A stretch of 64,000 nucleotides of DNA from Oegoconia quadripuncta. Its lineage: Eukaryota > Arthropoda > Insecta > Lepidoptera > Autostichidae. The notes under the pieces are model-generated. The model did no database searches, was not told where the DNA came from, and was given only the letters and a program-made list of their open reading frames with translations. The position numbers were made by a program, and so were the translations under genes. Every line of letters starts with the position of its first letter. Positions within the stretch are counted from its first letter, which is position 1. The stretch is taken from positions 8,231,501 through 8,295,500 of the forward strand of contig OX438754.1 of the NCBI GenBank assembly GCA_949316235.1, in the 5' to 3' direction. Below are positions 1 through 12,132 of this stretch, piece after piece.

Positions 1-494
1 GATTGAAGTAATGAGAATCTTTCTTCAGTCATAAAGGAGGGTATACTTGACTGAGTTCAAGTACTTTAACAGAGTTTTTAGAAACAAGGTTTAAGTCTTT
101 AAAAGGCACACAGGCTGCAAGACCAAATCCTACATCGCCTTTCATTTCTGAAAGGACTTCTAGTAGACTGGAATAGTTTCTTTATAAATAATATGTCAAA
201 TTTTAATTAGTGTCACAGAAATAAGCAATCTCTGTAGAGCACATGTCCGAAGTTAACTCGTTAGCTAAATATTAAGAGCAAAGTTTTTGTTTAATGGTGT
301 CAACTTTAATGTACGCAGAATTTGGCCCAGTAGTACAATTAGATGAGTTATAATGGATCTTTTTTCATGTAACGTTATAATTTTGTTGGATTACTTAAGA
401 AATTTATATTTCGACATTATTGCTTAAATCGATGTTTTCCAAATTCAAGGAGCAAGAGATTCACAGGACGAAAAGATGTTAAGTGATTAGATAG
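1..494. other. Noncoding, no feature seen
   Basis: AT-rich sequence without a plausible gene or recognised repeat. Confidence 0.5.
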
Positions 495-722
495 ACAGAT
501 ATAATTATAAAGTAGCTTGTGGCTCACGGCTTCGCCCGCGTGGGATAACTTTTTCGCGGAAATTTGTTTATGCCACGGGAACTACTAACTTTATCCTATG
601 TGTTAATCCAGGGTGTATTCTACTTATATACCAAATTTCATCCAAATCCGTTCATCCGTTTCGCCGTGATTGTGCAACAAACAAACTAACATCCAAACTT
701 TCGCATTTATAATATTATTGAG
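495..722. repeat. Dispersed repeat, Helitron/LINE-like, common lepidopteran type
   Basis: Contains the phrase GGCTTCGCCCGCGTGG, a central ACCAAATTTCATCCAAATCC and an end reading ACTTTCGCATTTATAATATT. I recognise this layout as a very abundant lepidopteran interspersed repeat; its class (non-autonomous Helitron or LINE tail) is not certain. A related copy in inverse orientation lies at 50915-51170. Confidence 0.55.
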
Positions 723-3224
723 ATAACTATCTTAACATCGAAGATCTTAACCAATAATTGGTGGTCGTGGACATCCAGTGACTGACGTTGATTTGTTGTA
801 ATTGACATCCTTTAGAATGAGTAATTCTCCTCCTTATACAAACTACACCATATACGCATACTCAAGTAAAGTTGGTAATTATACCTTTTAAGTATAGAAA
901 AATTAAGTACGTTTTTGTAGGTGAAATTTGAATTAACATTTTTCCATGATAGTCATGAAAAACAAAATGATTATTATTAAGACCAATCACATCGTTGATA
1001 GTCGTCTCACTGTATAATGGGCTTGGGATTTGTAAGAAATTATATGAGAGTAAACACAAAATGATATTGACACAACACATTTGTTATTTTTATTCCCACG
1101 TTACTGGAAACATATCGCTTTGGCATAAAATATGGGACAGGCTGGAGTAAAAGTTAGGTATATTTTAGTCAGCATATTGAAATGTAACATTTGGGACTGA
1201 ATGTTCCAGGATCGGGTCTCGAGGGAAAACAAGCAGAAATGAGAATGCCTACATCGACGGTGAGGAAAAACAATTGACGGCGCAGGTAAGATTTAGTGAT
1301 ATCCCATTTAACGAAATAACTATCCTTTTTCAGAAAGAAAAAAATGAGAGAGATAGTATTCGTGCAGACAGAATAACATTAGACCACAAAAATGGTCCTG
1401 AGATCGATTAACATGTTGTAAGAACTTTTTATACGCAATGGGTCAACCTAGGTCAAGCGACTTCAGTCACAGCTGATGTTAAATGAAGACGAAGTCGACG
1501 GTTATAACTCCTTCATTAAGGATAATTAAATTGTTTGACAGTAGTGTCAAACCCCTAGCCAGATCACTACGAGCATTTCATAAAGCCAAGGATATGATTA
1601 GAAAACCTATTCCTATATTTTTTTTATATGAAGCATTTGCATTTGCTTTCACTATTTGATTTCGAAGCTAAGCAAGCTAAGTTAAGCAATTTGGGCAGTC
1701 AGTACTTTAAAGGACCGACGACTGTTAGACGAGCAAGAGGCTGTTGAAAACATAAGTTTCTAACAGAAATGAAAAAATGTGCAGAAGTACTTTTTCATAG
1801 GTATAGGTAATCGAGGGTGGAAAGCAGATAGACGTGGTCATTACTCCACCGATAAGAGCATAGCTCTTAAATTCAAGAAGAAGATGGTAAACTTATGTCG
1901 CAATCTTCAACCCTATTATATAGCTATTCCGCCAGACATCTAGAGAAAACACACCTTTAATAAAAGTAGCAATGTAAAACTGCCATCGCAACATTTCAAC
2001 CGCTTTATACCCTGCTTGAAATTGTTACAGCTAAAAGCTTTCCGATTTCTGAAGGCAATACTTGTACTTCGTTTATTTTCTCTAACGCTCCCTATAAGTA
2101 AGCCACACAGCTGGGGTTCGTGATCAGAACATTGTACTATTTTAAATATTTTAATCTAGGTGTTTGTTCAACCAAGGAAGGACCTTCTTCATGCGGATGG
2201 GTAAGGCATAGAGTGAGCGAGGCGTTTATTATAGCGTTAATATATCAAAACAATACAAGCCATTCATGGCAGCTGTGTAATTTTTCCCATGTTTAAGGCA
2301 ACGCAAATGGTACACTGAGAGAGGCTTCTGTCCAACAATAGATTTTCAACATCCACATAAACAGATTTTCAAATTACAAAAGTAAACACATCATACAGCG
2401 AGATTCCGTTTCTGTAACAAAACACATTACGAGGCGAAAGTATTTATGTCTCTACATTTCCTTCATGCAACACCATAAAGCAGAGTTTAGAGCCCCCGCA
2501 GGCACCCTTAGGTCTGTTACAAACCTCTACTTATATGCTACACGTACTCTGGCTTTGAAGTACTACTTCCCTATTAAATATAATTATGTGTATCGCGAAG
2601 TATAAGTTTTAGCAAAATAGTGCCAAAATGTTAGTTAACTTAACACTTCTAAAACTCAAGTCTACAATATCCCCATGTTCAATTTAAGACAGATAAGACT
2701 GGCGTCTTAGTTGAGTTGATAGGAAAATTCGGCGAAATCTCCCTTCTGCGTCTTCTTAAATCCATAGCGGTCTAGAGATTCCACTAGTCGATGATTCTGT
2801 CGAGACGATTCTACAGGTAACAAATACGACAAATTTCTACATAGTTAATATTAATACGTAGTCCTTCCTTGTGGAATTAATAACTTCCAAAGCATATTGA
2901 AATAGCAGATATAGTATTGTAATGAATGTATGATATTCACTAAGCATAACTTTAAAATTGTTATACTTAAATTTTCGGTGGTATTTCTTTGTCTTTATAA
3001 CTATGCACCAGGCGAGGTGCTTGTGTGATGAATTATTTAACATTGTTATTTCTCTGAAGCGTCAGAAATTTTGTAGTGGTATATATAGTACCAATTTCAT
3101 CGACACTTCATTCTTGAATCTCGAATTAACTTGTCAAATTAAAATTCGGTATCTAAGCGGTTACGAACCTCACTCATTTCGGATTTGTTGGTTAGCAAAA
3201 AGCACGGCAATTCAAATGTTAATA
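723..3224. other. Noncoding stretch, nothing supported
   Basis: Mostly unique AT-rich DNA. Short ORFs here have no homology I can recognise. Confidence 0.4.
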
Positions 3225-3285
3225 ATTTATTGGGAGGAGGCTGTGCCCCAGCAGAGGGACGTATAAGACCGATGATGATGATTCA
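3225..3285 (+). repeat. RTE-type LINE 3' tail (short)
   Basis: TGGGAGGAGGCTGTGCCCCA at 3230 and a GATGATGATGATT end are the terminal bases of the lepidopteran RTE retrotransposon, whose last codons read as the Gly-Glu-Ala...Gln-Gln-Trp motif. Only the last 60 bases remain. Confidence 0.6.
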
Positions 3286-3837
3286 TTTATCATATAAATG
3301 GTTAGCTTTAGACGTAATATAACTTAATCTAAGTCTTAAAGTCTAGGTTGTATCGACTTTACTGAGGTTACTTGCTTTCTTCTTTATCTACATCGTCGCT
3401 TTCCAGGTAAGACATGGTCAAACTGGTCTTCTCTAGTCCGTCCTAAAATACTTATAGATTGGTCACGTACAATAACAAAGTTATTTACTCAATATCAGCA
3501 TCATAAAGCATTGGATTTTGTTGAGTTGTAAAACGGTATTAACTTTACTAAAAATATATTTTACAACCACTTTCGAAGTTAGTTCCAAATTAATTTCATG
3601 TGCAAATTTATTACTCGCTATAACTTGCAAAATTATCGCCAATATCTCTAAATTCCAACGACCACTTTCATTAAATGCAAAATTCACAGTTCCGCAGTAA
3701 ATTCTCGTAAAAGCGCCACCACTCACTGTCGTCTACGTCTGAAAGCCAATTAATTAGCTCGTGTCCTTCCCTTCCCACTAGACCAATCCGGTTATCGTTA
3801 ATATCTACGATAGTTTACTTACATTATCGACACTGTG

Positions 3838-4050
3838 CAGCTCTAAAGTTGTTCTTGGAGCCTTGGAGCACGCTGTTTGCTCGGCGGCGTGCAAGATTAA
3901 TGATGGCAGGAGGACACTACACAGAGCCCGGGGGAGGTGGCGAGGGGGAGAGGGAGGGGGAGGGTGTACTCAGGATTTCAGTTCAATTCCCCGACTGAGC
4001 ACAGTAATACGCTAGTCCTATTTGAGCTAATTGCCAGTAGGTATTTACGT
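3838..4050. promoter_or_regulatory. GC-rich block, candidate promoter or enhancer upstream of mir-993
   Basis: A GC-rich segment in otherwise AT-rich DNA, containing a G/A-rich run (about 3928-3966), followed by TTTCAGTTCAATTCC at 3976-3990. TCAGTT at 3978-3983 fits the insect initiator consensus. No TATA box or clear downstream element was found at the expected spacing. It lies 2.2 kb 5' of mir-993 on the same strand. This is inference from composition and position only. Confidence 0.25.
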
Positions 4051-4379
4051 GAATGCTAGCGAGCTCGTTCAGATTTATAAATGAGATCCAATTAGAACAA
4101 GATGTAGTTTGCTACCTAGTGAAGGTAGTAGTTTTGAATGCTTTGAAGGTATACCTACATATAAATCGATACGTTTTGAATATAAAGCTAGTGCCCATAA
4201 TCGAATTTAGAGTAAACGGAGCTACAAAAACTGAGATACTTAAATATATTAATGAATTTCTTTAGACAACAATATCATTATAATAAACTGTTGAAAAGTA
4301 TAAATCAAGACAGCAAAGTTGAAAGGTAGTTGTTAATCTCAATTTGCTATCTTCCACAAAGAAATTGAACAAGAGCGAA

Positions 4380-4900
4380 TGCGAGTGAGTTTTCTTGAAA
4401 CTCTTCTCTGGTATCCATCGGGTTTTAGCTAGATTAATGACGACATGATCGAGCGGAGAGTGCACTCTCAAACCCACTATTTTTCGCTCGAGCTCCGAAC
4501 CATTTTCCAATATAAACGTAGGGTAACCGCACGTCTTGGAATTAGTAGGAAAATTGAACCAAATCTCAATCGTTCCGGCTCCGTCAATCTGTGGAAATTG
4601 ATGAGTCAGACGATCGAGCGAGTTCGTACAAAAGCCCCGCGGGAAACAATGCCCGTCCGCCTTTCAGCTCTCTTCCCTCGTGCAATTAAGTGAACCTTTT
4701 TGTTAAGCCGCGTTTTTCGCTACTACATTATCGGCGTACAATGGTGGCCATGATTTGCGGAAAGAGGCCGAGATTATTTTTTGCTCCAAATCCCGTGGGT
4801 GTTCGATGCCGATTCGTCTGATTTGTGATCCTTCGTCATGCTATCTGTTAGCGAAAGCATTGTTGTTTGGAAATTGAATCTAATAATGGTGGGGTTGTTT
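4380..4900. promoter_or_regulatory. Unique, GC-richer noncoding block (candidate cis-regulatory DNA)
   Basis: A stretch of unique sequence richer in GC and CpG than its surroundings, with no match to the repeat families seen elsewhere here. Short ORFs on both strands show no recognisable protein. Hox intergenic enhancers typically look like this, but no specific factor sites are claimed. Confidence 0.2.
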
Positions 4901-6171
4901 TGCTGTTGTTCCTTAAATAAATCATGCAATTAATGTTGTTGAAAGCTGTGAGCACTTTTCAGGTTGTGAATATATTTTTCTTTTATATAAAGACAAAGCT
5001 ATCATCAGGTTAAAACAAATTATCGGTTTTTACCTTTACAATCAATTAAATTGTCATTAAGGGCAAAATGCTTTCTAATCAAGTCTTTCTCCTATTCATA
5101 ATCATACTATTTAAAGCAAAAATGGTCGCATTAAACTCCAGAATTGCGAGGCAAAGTGGTTTACCTCACTAAATTATAAAAGTGCTATTCATTCTACTTT
5201 TACAGATAATTTCCCTACAGACGCTTTTATATTTCAAGGCGTGCCTTTTTCCCCTCCATCCTGCTTAGTATGTTCACCGCTATCTCATAAGGCATTTGCG
5301 CATTTAATAAATGATAGATTACGTATGTCACAAGTAACGAGATTTCCATATTAAACGACCGTAGCGCGCGTCATGTTAATTGCCTTTATATACAGCTAAC
5401 CCCTTAGCTAATAACGTTATGTAGGCTTTGTTAGCGATATATACAGTTTAATATTGAATTCATACTATCTATGGTGTACTATAGATGTCTCCTGTACCAT
5501 TTTAGGTTTTGTGGAGTAAATATATCTCACGTTTTTGTTACGATCCACTTTGTCCTGTACTCCTAGTAGATTGAAACTTGAGTCGTGAAATGACTAAAAT
5601 ATATCACACAAGACTGTGAGCGCTTATAGAATTCCTTAATTCGACGGTTTCATCCTGAATTTACGCTGTTACTAATTTTTGCAGTGCTAGTAAACTCAGT
5701 AATCTAATTATCCTATTCTATTGTAAGTTCTAACCGTTTTACTTAATTTTTTACAGCGAACTAAGGCTGCATTTCTAAAACCATAACACCACGTAGAATG
5801 ATTGTGTGGTCAAATATTTTTGTATGTATTTCTGCAATAATGCAAATAAACGTTTTATCTATCTCCTTATTCTGAATCTTAATGGAGTAATCTTGGTTAT
5901 CTCGTAAAAGAACATAAGTTTAATAACTAACTTTTCAGTCTAGCAGACTTAGGTATCTCCTTATAATAACGCGAACAGAAAGTTTTTACTGCGTAGAGTT
6001 TTAATTTTGCAGTATAAAGCAAGAAAAATAAATTAATGAAAACTGTTTCCAAGTTTCAGGTCGAGAGTCCCAGAGCAGAGATAAGATTTCTACTGGAAAA
6101 CTTTGTCTATGAAAAGGACCGTACCAGTGAAACTCGAAGAGAGAAAAAATAGAAAATAAAAATGGCACATT
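4901..6171. other. Noncoding stretch upstream of mir-993
   Basis: AT-rich unique sequence with no repeat or gene seen. It would be part of the primary transcript if mir-993 is transcribed from the 3.8-4.9 kb region. Confidence 0.4.
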
Positions 6172-6246
6172 CGTGATCTACCCTGTAGATCCGGGCTTTT
6201 GTAGTTTAGTTCACATCAGAAGCTCGTCTCTACAGGTATCTCACGG
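6172..6246 (+). ncRNA. mir-993: mir-993 precursor hairpin
   Basis: microRNA precursor of the mir-10/mir-993 group found in arthropod Hox clusters. The 5p arm (6178-6201) starts CTACCCTGTAGATCCGGGCT; the 3p arm (6219-6241) starts GAAGCTCGTCTCTACAGGTA, which is the known miR-993-3p sequence. The arms pair with G-U wobbles, the loop is about 17 nt (6202-6218), and the lower stem continues with CGTGA (6172-6176) against TCACG (6241-6245). The GGGCTTTTG portion of 5p separates it from miR-10-5p, which reads GAATTTG there. It lies about 36 kb upstream of the Dfd start on the same strand. I saw no second copy and no mir-10 in the window. Confidence 0.95.
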
Positions 6247-7001
6247 CTGGAAGACCTCGCTACTTTAAACTTCGAATTTGATGCTGGGAAGATTTGAAGA
6301 TGACTTTTGAAGATGAACTGTTGAAGATGAAGTTTTGAAGATGAAGATTTTTATTTGTATTTATTTCTTTATAATCATATCTTAGACTCTAGATTAGATG
6401 TCTTATACTACTTAACTATCATAAAAATATGACGCCCGGAAAGGGCCATAGTATCTAATATCAGAGGACTTCATATCATACAATATTACTCGATTCTATG
6501 TTATGAAATTTACACTTAAGCGTGCTTCAGCTTCGACCACATCGTCACTTTCCAACAGGTGAGATTGTGGCCAAACACCTAACCAATCATAAAAAAATGG
6601 TGGATGACGCAATTCAATGGATGCAAATTGTTAACCCTTATTAGATATCACATGGAGATTGACATGAAAAGATGGACATCAAATTGACTTGATTTATACT
6701 TATCGTTAATTGATGTGAAGTTCACCTGATTCGACCATGTCTAATATTAAGTGGGGGTAAAATCCGTTCATTAATAATGTCCAGTGTTTATTTCACTATT
6801 TGTTCAGATATTAAAAGTAGGGTCAATTTAATAGATCACTTTTGACACCTCATTAATATTCAACAACGAATCTTGTATCATCTACACTATGGATAACCAT
6901 AATTAGCAGATTTTTTAAGCAGGTTAGCTCACTATGAAGCTAAGCACTGACAGATGTCAAATGTGTACTAGTAAATTGACCCTACTTTAGCTATTTGCTT
7001 T
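6247..7001. other. Noncoding, partial LINE-tail similarity near 6520-6600
   Basis: The stretch around 6522-6600 (GCTTCAGCTTCGACCACATC) resembles stretches at 20985-21050 and 21985-22030 and looks like a minus-strand LINE tail. The rest is unremarkable. Confidence 0.35.
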
Positions 7002-7142
7002 ATACCCCCTCTTAAATCATCATTTAAGATGGGGTAACACCATCGTCTTACTCGATTTTTATAATATAATTTACTTATAATTCACTATATTTTCCAAATG
7101 TGGTGGTCTTTAAGAGGGGGTAATACCATCGTTTTATTCGAT
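7002..7142. repeat. Local direct/inverted repeat pair
   Basis: GGGGTAACACCATCGTCTTA at 7031 recurs as GGGGTAATACCATCGTTTTA at 7117 (86 bp apart), each followed by the bases TCGAT after one variable base. The inverse, CCCCCTCTTAAA, sits at 7003-7015. It could be a degenerate mobile-element end or a small tandem duplication. Confidence 0.5.
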
Positions 7143-8284
7143 AAAATTCATGATTAAGAAATTGAATTTCGTGAAAGTGTTGACGGTATTCTATGGATGT
7201 TTACAGTACAGTTGGAATTAAAAATTATTAATAATAAATAAACTTTAAGTTCTTACTTAGACTCACGATCTTTCCCAAATGTGGTGGTCTCCCGATCATA
7301 AGCGTTTGGGTATTCCAACCATAAAAGTTTAATTTTACAAACATCCACCGTTCACCATTCGAAATATTATACAGAAATTCACACATTGGTAGATGTATTT
7401 TGGTGTAAAGTCTCTTAGTCGCCTTTTATGATGCCCACGTGATGGAACAAATTGGTTTTATTCTTTATACGTGTCAAAAACCTTACGTTTTTGAAACAAA
7501 GAAGGTTCTCAATTCGAGAGTTCGTATTTTTTTATCCAATTTATAAATATTATAAAAGAAATTAAATCGTTTCTATGACGAGCTTTGCCTAATCATCAAT
7601 CACGAACGCTACGCGGGGCGCGGTTTTGGTGATTGGCTTTTGGGAGCTGACCAATGGCGCTGGTCTCCGGCTAGTTTATGCTGTTATTCACGATCTATAA
7701 CCGTCTTACGACACCCACAGAAGACTTATTATGGTCTTATTCTTCTATACCGACAACCAGATAAATCGTAGGTAACTTATTACGGCGACATTCCATGTTC
7801 TTGTTGTTAATGGTGATATCTATTTAAAGTGTATATAAAGATCTTTATATATAAAAATATACTCTTTATATTGAGATTCAAGAGGCAAAGTGTTTAGGTG
7901 TTTAAACTACTCGTACATTTTTCGGACTTCAAATCTAAGTCTGGAACGTTTTTTCTAGATTTATCTAAGGCTTGTGTACCTACTTTGGGTGCATCATTTT
8001 ATTTTTCTTGAAATATACGCATTCATTTTTACATGTTTGGTCATAAGTTAAAAATTATATGCTTAAAAATAACACAATAATTTTAAAATGTGCAATAAAG
8101 TTCTTTCATATGATATCCGCTATCCGATCGTGTTGCTTCACTTTTAAATTCCAAATTTTCCCTTTCTGATCCCATTCTCAATATAAAAAAATGAATAGTG
8201 GTGGATATGAATAAGGAAGTTCTGTAATTGTGTGAAACTGAGTCGATAGCTTAGCTATGTTCCTGACCGGCTAGCACAACAGCT
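7143..8284. other. Noncoding with repeat scraps
   Basis: Around 7690-7760 and 7420-7460 are fragments reading CTTACGACACCCACAGAAGA-like, an inverse of a LINE-derived phrase (GTGTCGTAAAAGGCGAC) seen at 10045 and 51430. A GC-richer stretch at 7560-7690 has two CCAAT-type boxes. No gene seen. Confidence 0.35.
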
Positions 8285-8525
8285 GGATTCAAGTGAGAAA
8301 GAGTCGCAAGTGTGACGTAGAATCTTTGAATTGAAAGAATTACTCACGTATGCGACGCACGTAGAGCCTTTGAATTGAAAGAGTTACTCATATATATATC
8401 ACTATCAAGATAGTGTCCTCGTGATGCAAGTTTTCTCAATCGGCAAAGTTGTGGCACGAAAAAACTAGATTTAGAATATGAAAAATTTTGTCGTGTCCCT
8501 GTCTATGTATATATAAGTGATCAAG
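8285..8525 (-). repeat. LINE 3' coding remnant with internal 44-bp tandem duplication
   Basis: Clearly similar to the longer copy at 32330-32790 (minus strand), which encodes a reverse-transcriptase C-terminal tail. Here the segment containing CTTTGAATTGAAAGA is repeated twice, starting at 8317 and 8361 (period 44). Decayed, no open frame. Confidence 0.5.
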
Positions 8526-9964
8526 CTCTTTCAAAGATCAAAACCGATTTGACATACACTCAAGCGAAACCGTGCTCTTTTGTATGTAGGTACCACTATG
8601 GTAAAAAGCTCTAAAAATCATAAGAAGCTTAACATATGGTTTTCTCAGACGACAAATCAACGAGGTTTCGCTAATATATATCTTTAGGTATGTAAGACAG
8701 TAATTATGATGGTGCATTGTCATCGGTGGGCTAGAATAATAATTGTGATGAGTTATTTCAAACTACCAAAAGGAGCCCCTATAATCTTGCTGCACTCTCC
8801 GCTACCTATCATAAATAAGAATGCATATAAATTGTATGAGAAACTTGACAATGGCAGAACTACAAGTAACTCAGGTATAAAAGTAGGCCTAAGAAATTAT
8901 TATGCACAATGATTTACTTTTTTATAGTAATTGCACATTACCTACTTCAAGATCTGAACATATTGTCATAGAATCTTAGCACCGCATTTTATAATAGCTA
9001 ATATGGGCAACACCACCTCTCATCATACATTCTTGTCTTGAGTCAAGCTCAAGACTGCTCTTGAGGAACTGAGGAGTTATGGGGTTTTAATATAATTATA
9101 AAATATAATATAAAATAATATATAATTAAAAATAAAATAATATTATAATAAAGAATAATTGTTCCGAAAACATTGTCACTTCATTTTATGCATTTGAATT
9201 TCTTGTCAGGCGTATAGTACCTTTTAATAATGTTTTCCAATAGTAAAATCCTACAAAGGAAGTTATTATAATTATTGATACATGGTGAAAACAGAGCAGA
9301 ACTACACAAACAACTCTTTTAACACAATTTGTACGTTTTATAATGAATCCTAAACACTTGAATCTACCAGAATAATAGAAGTCCTCGGAGTCTAATGCCC
9401 GCAAATAAAGCGAACAATATCTCCAATATAAGAGAGGCTCAATACGCGATACAGTTTATTGCTCAATATGTTGTCTCCGTAAACCCGTTAGGAGCCCTTT
9501 ACGCGATTTATGACGTCACGCCTAGCGAGGGGTCACATTAAACTGAAGATTTAGATGGAGGTACTGCAATAAATAAGGTCTTCGTTTTTGAGTGCTATTC
9601 TTTATTACACACAATTAAATACAAGCGAAATTTTGCACTACTCCTGCATCCTGCAGATCTGTTCGAAATTTCCCTTTTGTTTAGAAGGATTTATCTTTAG
9701 GTTAGGAGGTTTAATGGAGAAAATAATATAACAACTGTCCGCAGATAATGAAATAATTCATGTAAGGAAGTCCGATATTTTTAGGCAACTAAGGGATCGA
9801 GTTTCGCGTGAATAACAGTATTTTAACCCCAGTGACTTAGATCAATGGTGCGGGGCTCCCAAAAAATCTACGGTCACGCCTGCCTAGCATGGTGATTACG
9901 GCGAATCCTCCAAAGAACAGCGATGCAAATCGGTTCAAGGGAGAGGTTTGTGTCCAGTAGGTAA
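8526..9964. other. Noncoding; AT tract and one CRE-like site
   Basis: 9085-9165 is a low-complexity A/T tract. TGACGTCA occurs at 9511-9518 in a GC-richer patch (9480-9540). No gene seen. Confidence 0.4.
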
Positions 9965-10095
9965 ACTTTTATAGGCTGTTGATGATGATGATGAGTCGTG
10001 TTGTTCCCAATCGAGAGGAATAGGGCCATCCGGTTTCTTTCCGTGGGTGTCGTAAAAGGCGACCAGAAATTGTGAGTTATAGCAATAGGCAGCAG
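9965..10095 (+). repeat. LINE-derived fragment
   Basis: GATGATGATGATGAG followed by GTGGGTGTCGTAAAAGGCGA at about 10043, a phrase common in lepidopteran LINE sequences. A second copy lies at 51425-51475 and inverse scraps at about 7705 and 16130. Confidence 0.4.
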
Positions 10096-10717
10096 CAATG
10101 TCGCGATATAGAACAGAATTTTTATATTACAAATAAAAATAATTGTTTAGTAAAGGTTCTGATAACCCAATTGCGCTGCCAAAATTAGCGACACACAGAC
10201 TTCAATCGGGTGTCGTTCTTTAAGTCGGCAATGCATCATCAGATCTACCAAATTTAAGAAAATAAATCTTTAGTTTAGAATATTTGCAATACTTATTTTG
10301 TTAGTGACATGAGCCTGGAATACTAACGGCCTTGCACATTCTATATTTGTACACTATTACAAACACTAAAATGCATGGTCTGGGTGGTCTGATCGCTTTG
10401 GAAATTCATCGCGGAGGACTATCACCGAGGGGTCCGGTAGGTACTTAAATGTTTTTGTGAATTGCGTAAAAATGAAAAAATATCGAATGTAATAATTTAA
10501 TGAATAGGTCATTTTAAAATAAATGTACATGTTACGTTAAACTAATAAAGAGATGAAAAAGCGCAAAAAGCGCTAACTTGGCATTACGAAAAACACAGTT
10601 GAGGCTACAAAACGGTTTATAGGTGCTGGATGTAAAGAAAATGCCTTAGAATTGAGAACCTTTTCCATTTTGAAGTCGGTCAATAATTAGGTATATAAGT
10701 CAACACTTACAACGTAT

Positions 10718-10823
10718 TCAGTGTATTGTTGGGGCTGCCCTGATACTGCAGCGTTCGCTGAGACACAACTCTCCTGCTTTTTCGCAAGTATAGTGCTCAG
10801 AGTCTGGGGCAGCCCGAACAACG
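10718..10823. repeat. Inverted repeat flanking about 60 bp
   Basis: TTGTTGGGGCTGCCCTGATA at 10725 is mirrored by TCTGGGGCAGCCCGAACAA ending near 10821. The arms are about 22 bp with a few mismatches. It could be a small MITE remnant or a transcript hairpin. No family recognised. Confidence 0.45.
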
Positions 10824-11096
10824 TACCTATAATGAATGGATATGTCCTAATAAATGTAAATAACATATTTAAGGTTGTTTATGATTATGAAGGATACAAC
10901 AGTGCGTTATATAAGGGCAACCGATATGTTTTATTTACATTTAGGTACTAGCACATATCGGTAAACAAAGGATAAGCAAAATATCACTGATGCGAGCCAT
11001 GTATGCGCTACCTAATTGCTTCATATCAATATGTAAATTTAAATTAAATTATGAACAATACATGCTCGATCGGTGTTTTTATGCTTTATAATGTTT
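10824..11096. other. Noncoding, nothing supported
   Basis: AT-rich sequence without recognised content. Confidence 0.4.
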
Positions 11097-11150
11097 CATC
11101 ATCATCACATCAGCCACAGGACATTCACTTCTGAATATAGGCCTAATAAT
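11097..11150 (-). repeat. RTE 3' tail fragment
   Basis: CATCATCATCACATCAGCCA opens the fragment, followed by a degraded ATAGGCC phrase. This is the minus-strand end of the RTE family. Confidence 0.5.
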
Positions 11151-11337
11151 GTTTAGAATATAATAATTTACTATTAGGGTCATATAAAGCCAACTTTGCA
11201 GCGGCATAAAGTTGCATTGCAACCCCAAAAGAAGTTTATTAGAACTGTCTAAGGCAACACTCAATACCTGGTTATTTCATAAAACGCAGTTTTACAGGCG
11301 TGCTGTTATTTAACTGCAGATATTTAATTGCTATTAT

Positions 11338-11400
11338 TTTCGGTAAATCGCTGGATGCAGGGCGCTTCCAACCGGTCGCTCATAGAATTCTATGGGGATT
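11338..11400 (+). repeat. RTE 3' fragment, truncated at both ends
   Basis: CGCTGGATGCAGGGCGCTTC and the following GAATTCTATGGGG match the penultimate part of the RTE tail; the inverse is seen complete at 46215-46350. Confidence 0.5.
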
Positions 11401-11404
11401 GATT

Positions 11405-11860
11405 GATAGAATTCAGATTCAGATTGATTATTTATTAAGTACATTATTCAAGTATGTCCATATTTTATAAACATAATTAGCATTAATTCTATTTCATACA
11501 GCATAATTCTCTTAAATTTAAATTCAAATATAACAATTCAATAGTCCGTCAATTCAAAATATTCATAGGTGGTTCATTATATTCAGAAATACAATAAATA
11601 TACAATTCAATAATTAATATTTCATACATAACAATTAATATAATATAGGTATGATCGATTATGCTCACTCGTCCAGTAATATATTCAGTATTTATGAATA
11701 ATACGCCTTACTAAAAGCGTTTTTAGTTTCGTATTGAAACCGAATTTTGACCTCGGTTCCTTGAGTTCGGTTGGCAGTTTATTGTAAATTTCAGGTTCAG
11801 CAGTGAACGTCCTGTGGCTGATATGATGACGATTGTGTAAAATGTTGCTGTCAAGGGAAA
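11405..11860 (-). repeat. LINE 3' end with reverse-transcriptase C-terminal codons
   Basis: On the minus strand, 11700-11860 reads EIYNKLPTELKE, then a Lys/Arg-rich FNTKLKTLLV segment and a stop. This is the C-terminal motif of jockey/CR1-like LINE reverse transcriptases. About 300 bases of AT-rich 3' UTR follow down to 11405. It is 5'-truncated and non-functional. Confidence 0.6.
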
Positions 11861-11945
11861 AACATAGCGGAATTAATCCACGTTACTGTTATTTAGTAAC
11901 TTACGCCACTGTAATGTTAAATTTGTGTGACTCTGTCAGTACCCT

Positions 11946-11999
11946 TGTAACGTGACGGTATTTAAAATCACCAACGAGACGCAATACCGTCACGTTACA
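11946..11999. repeat. Perfect 17-bp inverted repeat with 20-nt loop
   Basis: TGTAACGTGACGGTATT (11946-11962) is exactly reverse-complementary to 11983-11999. The intervening 20 bases are not self-complementary. No known miRNA is recognised. It could be a tiny TIR element, a templated fold-back mutation or a transcript hairpin. Confidence 0.7.
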
Positions 12000-12132
12000 C
12001 CCTGACTCATGATTCCGTCGACAGAGGAAGATAAGTTTAAGTTTGTGATTGGTAATTTTTGACAGGGCAAATGTACCGATTGCATGCTATTCGTTCTTGG
12101 TAGTATAATGTTATTAGCCAATTACAAATTTG

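Noticed and set aside
2812..2835. CTACAGGTAACAAATACGAC, briefly considered as an inverse mir-10 arm
   Set aside because: It matches only a few bases of miR-10 and there is no opposing arm.
4445..4693. Overlapping 82-codon ORFs on both strands in a GC-richer block
   Set aside because: Mutual overlap on opposite strands and no homology. The block is better explained as noncoding regulatory DNA.
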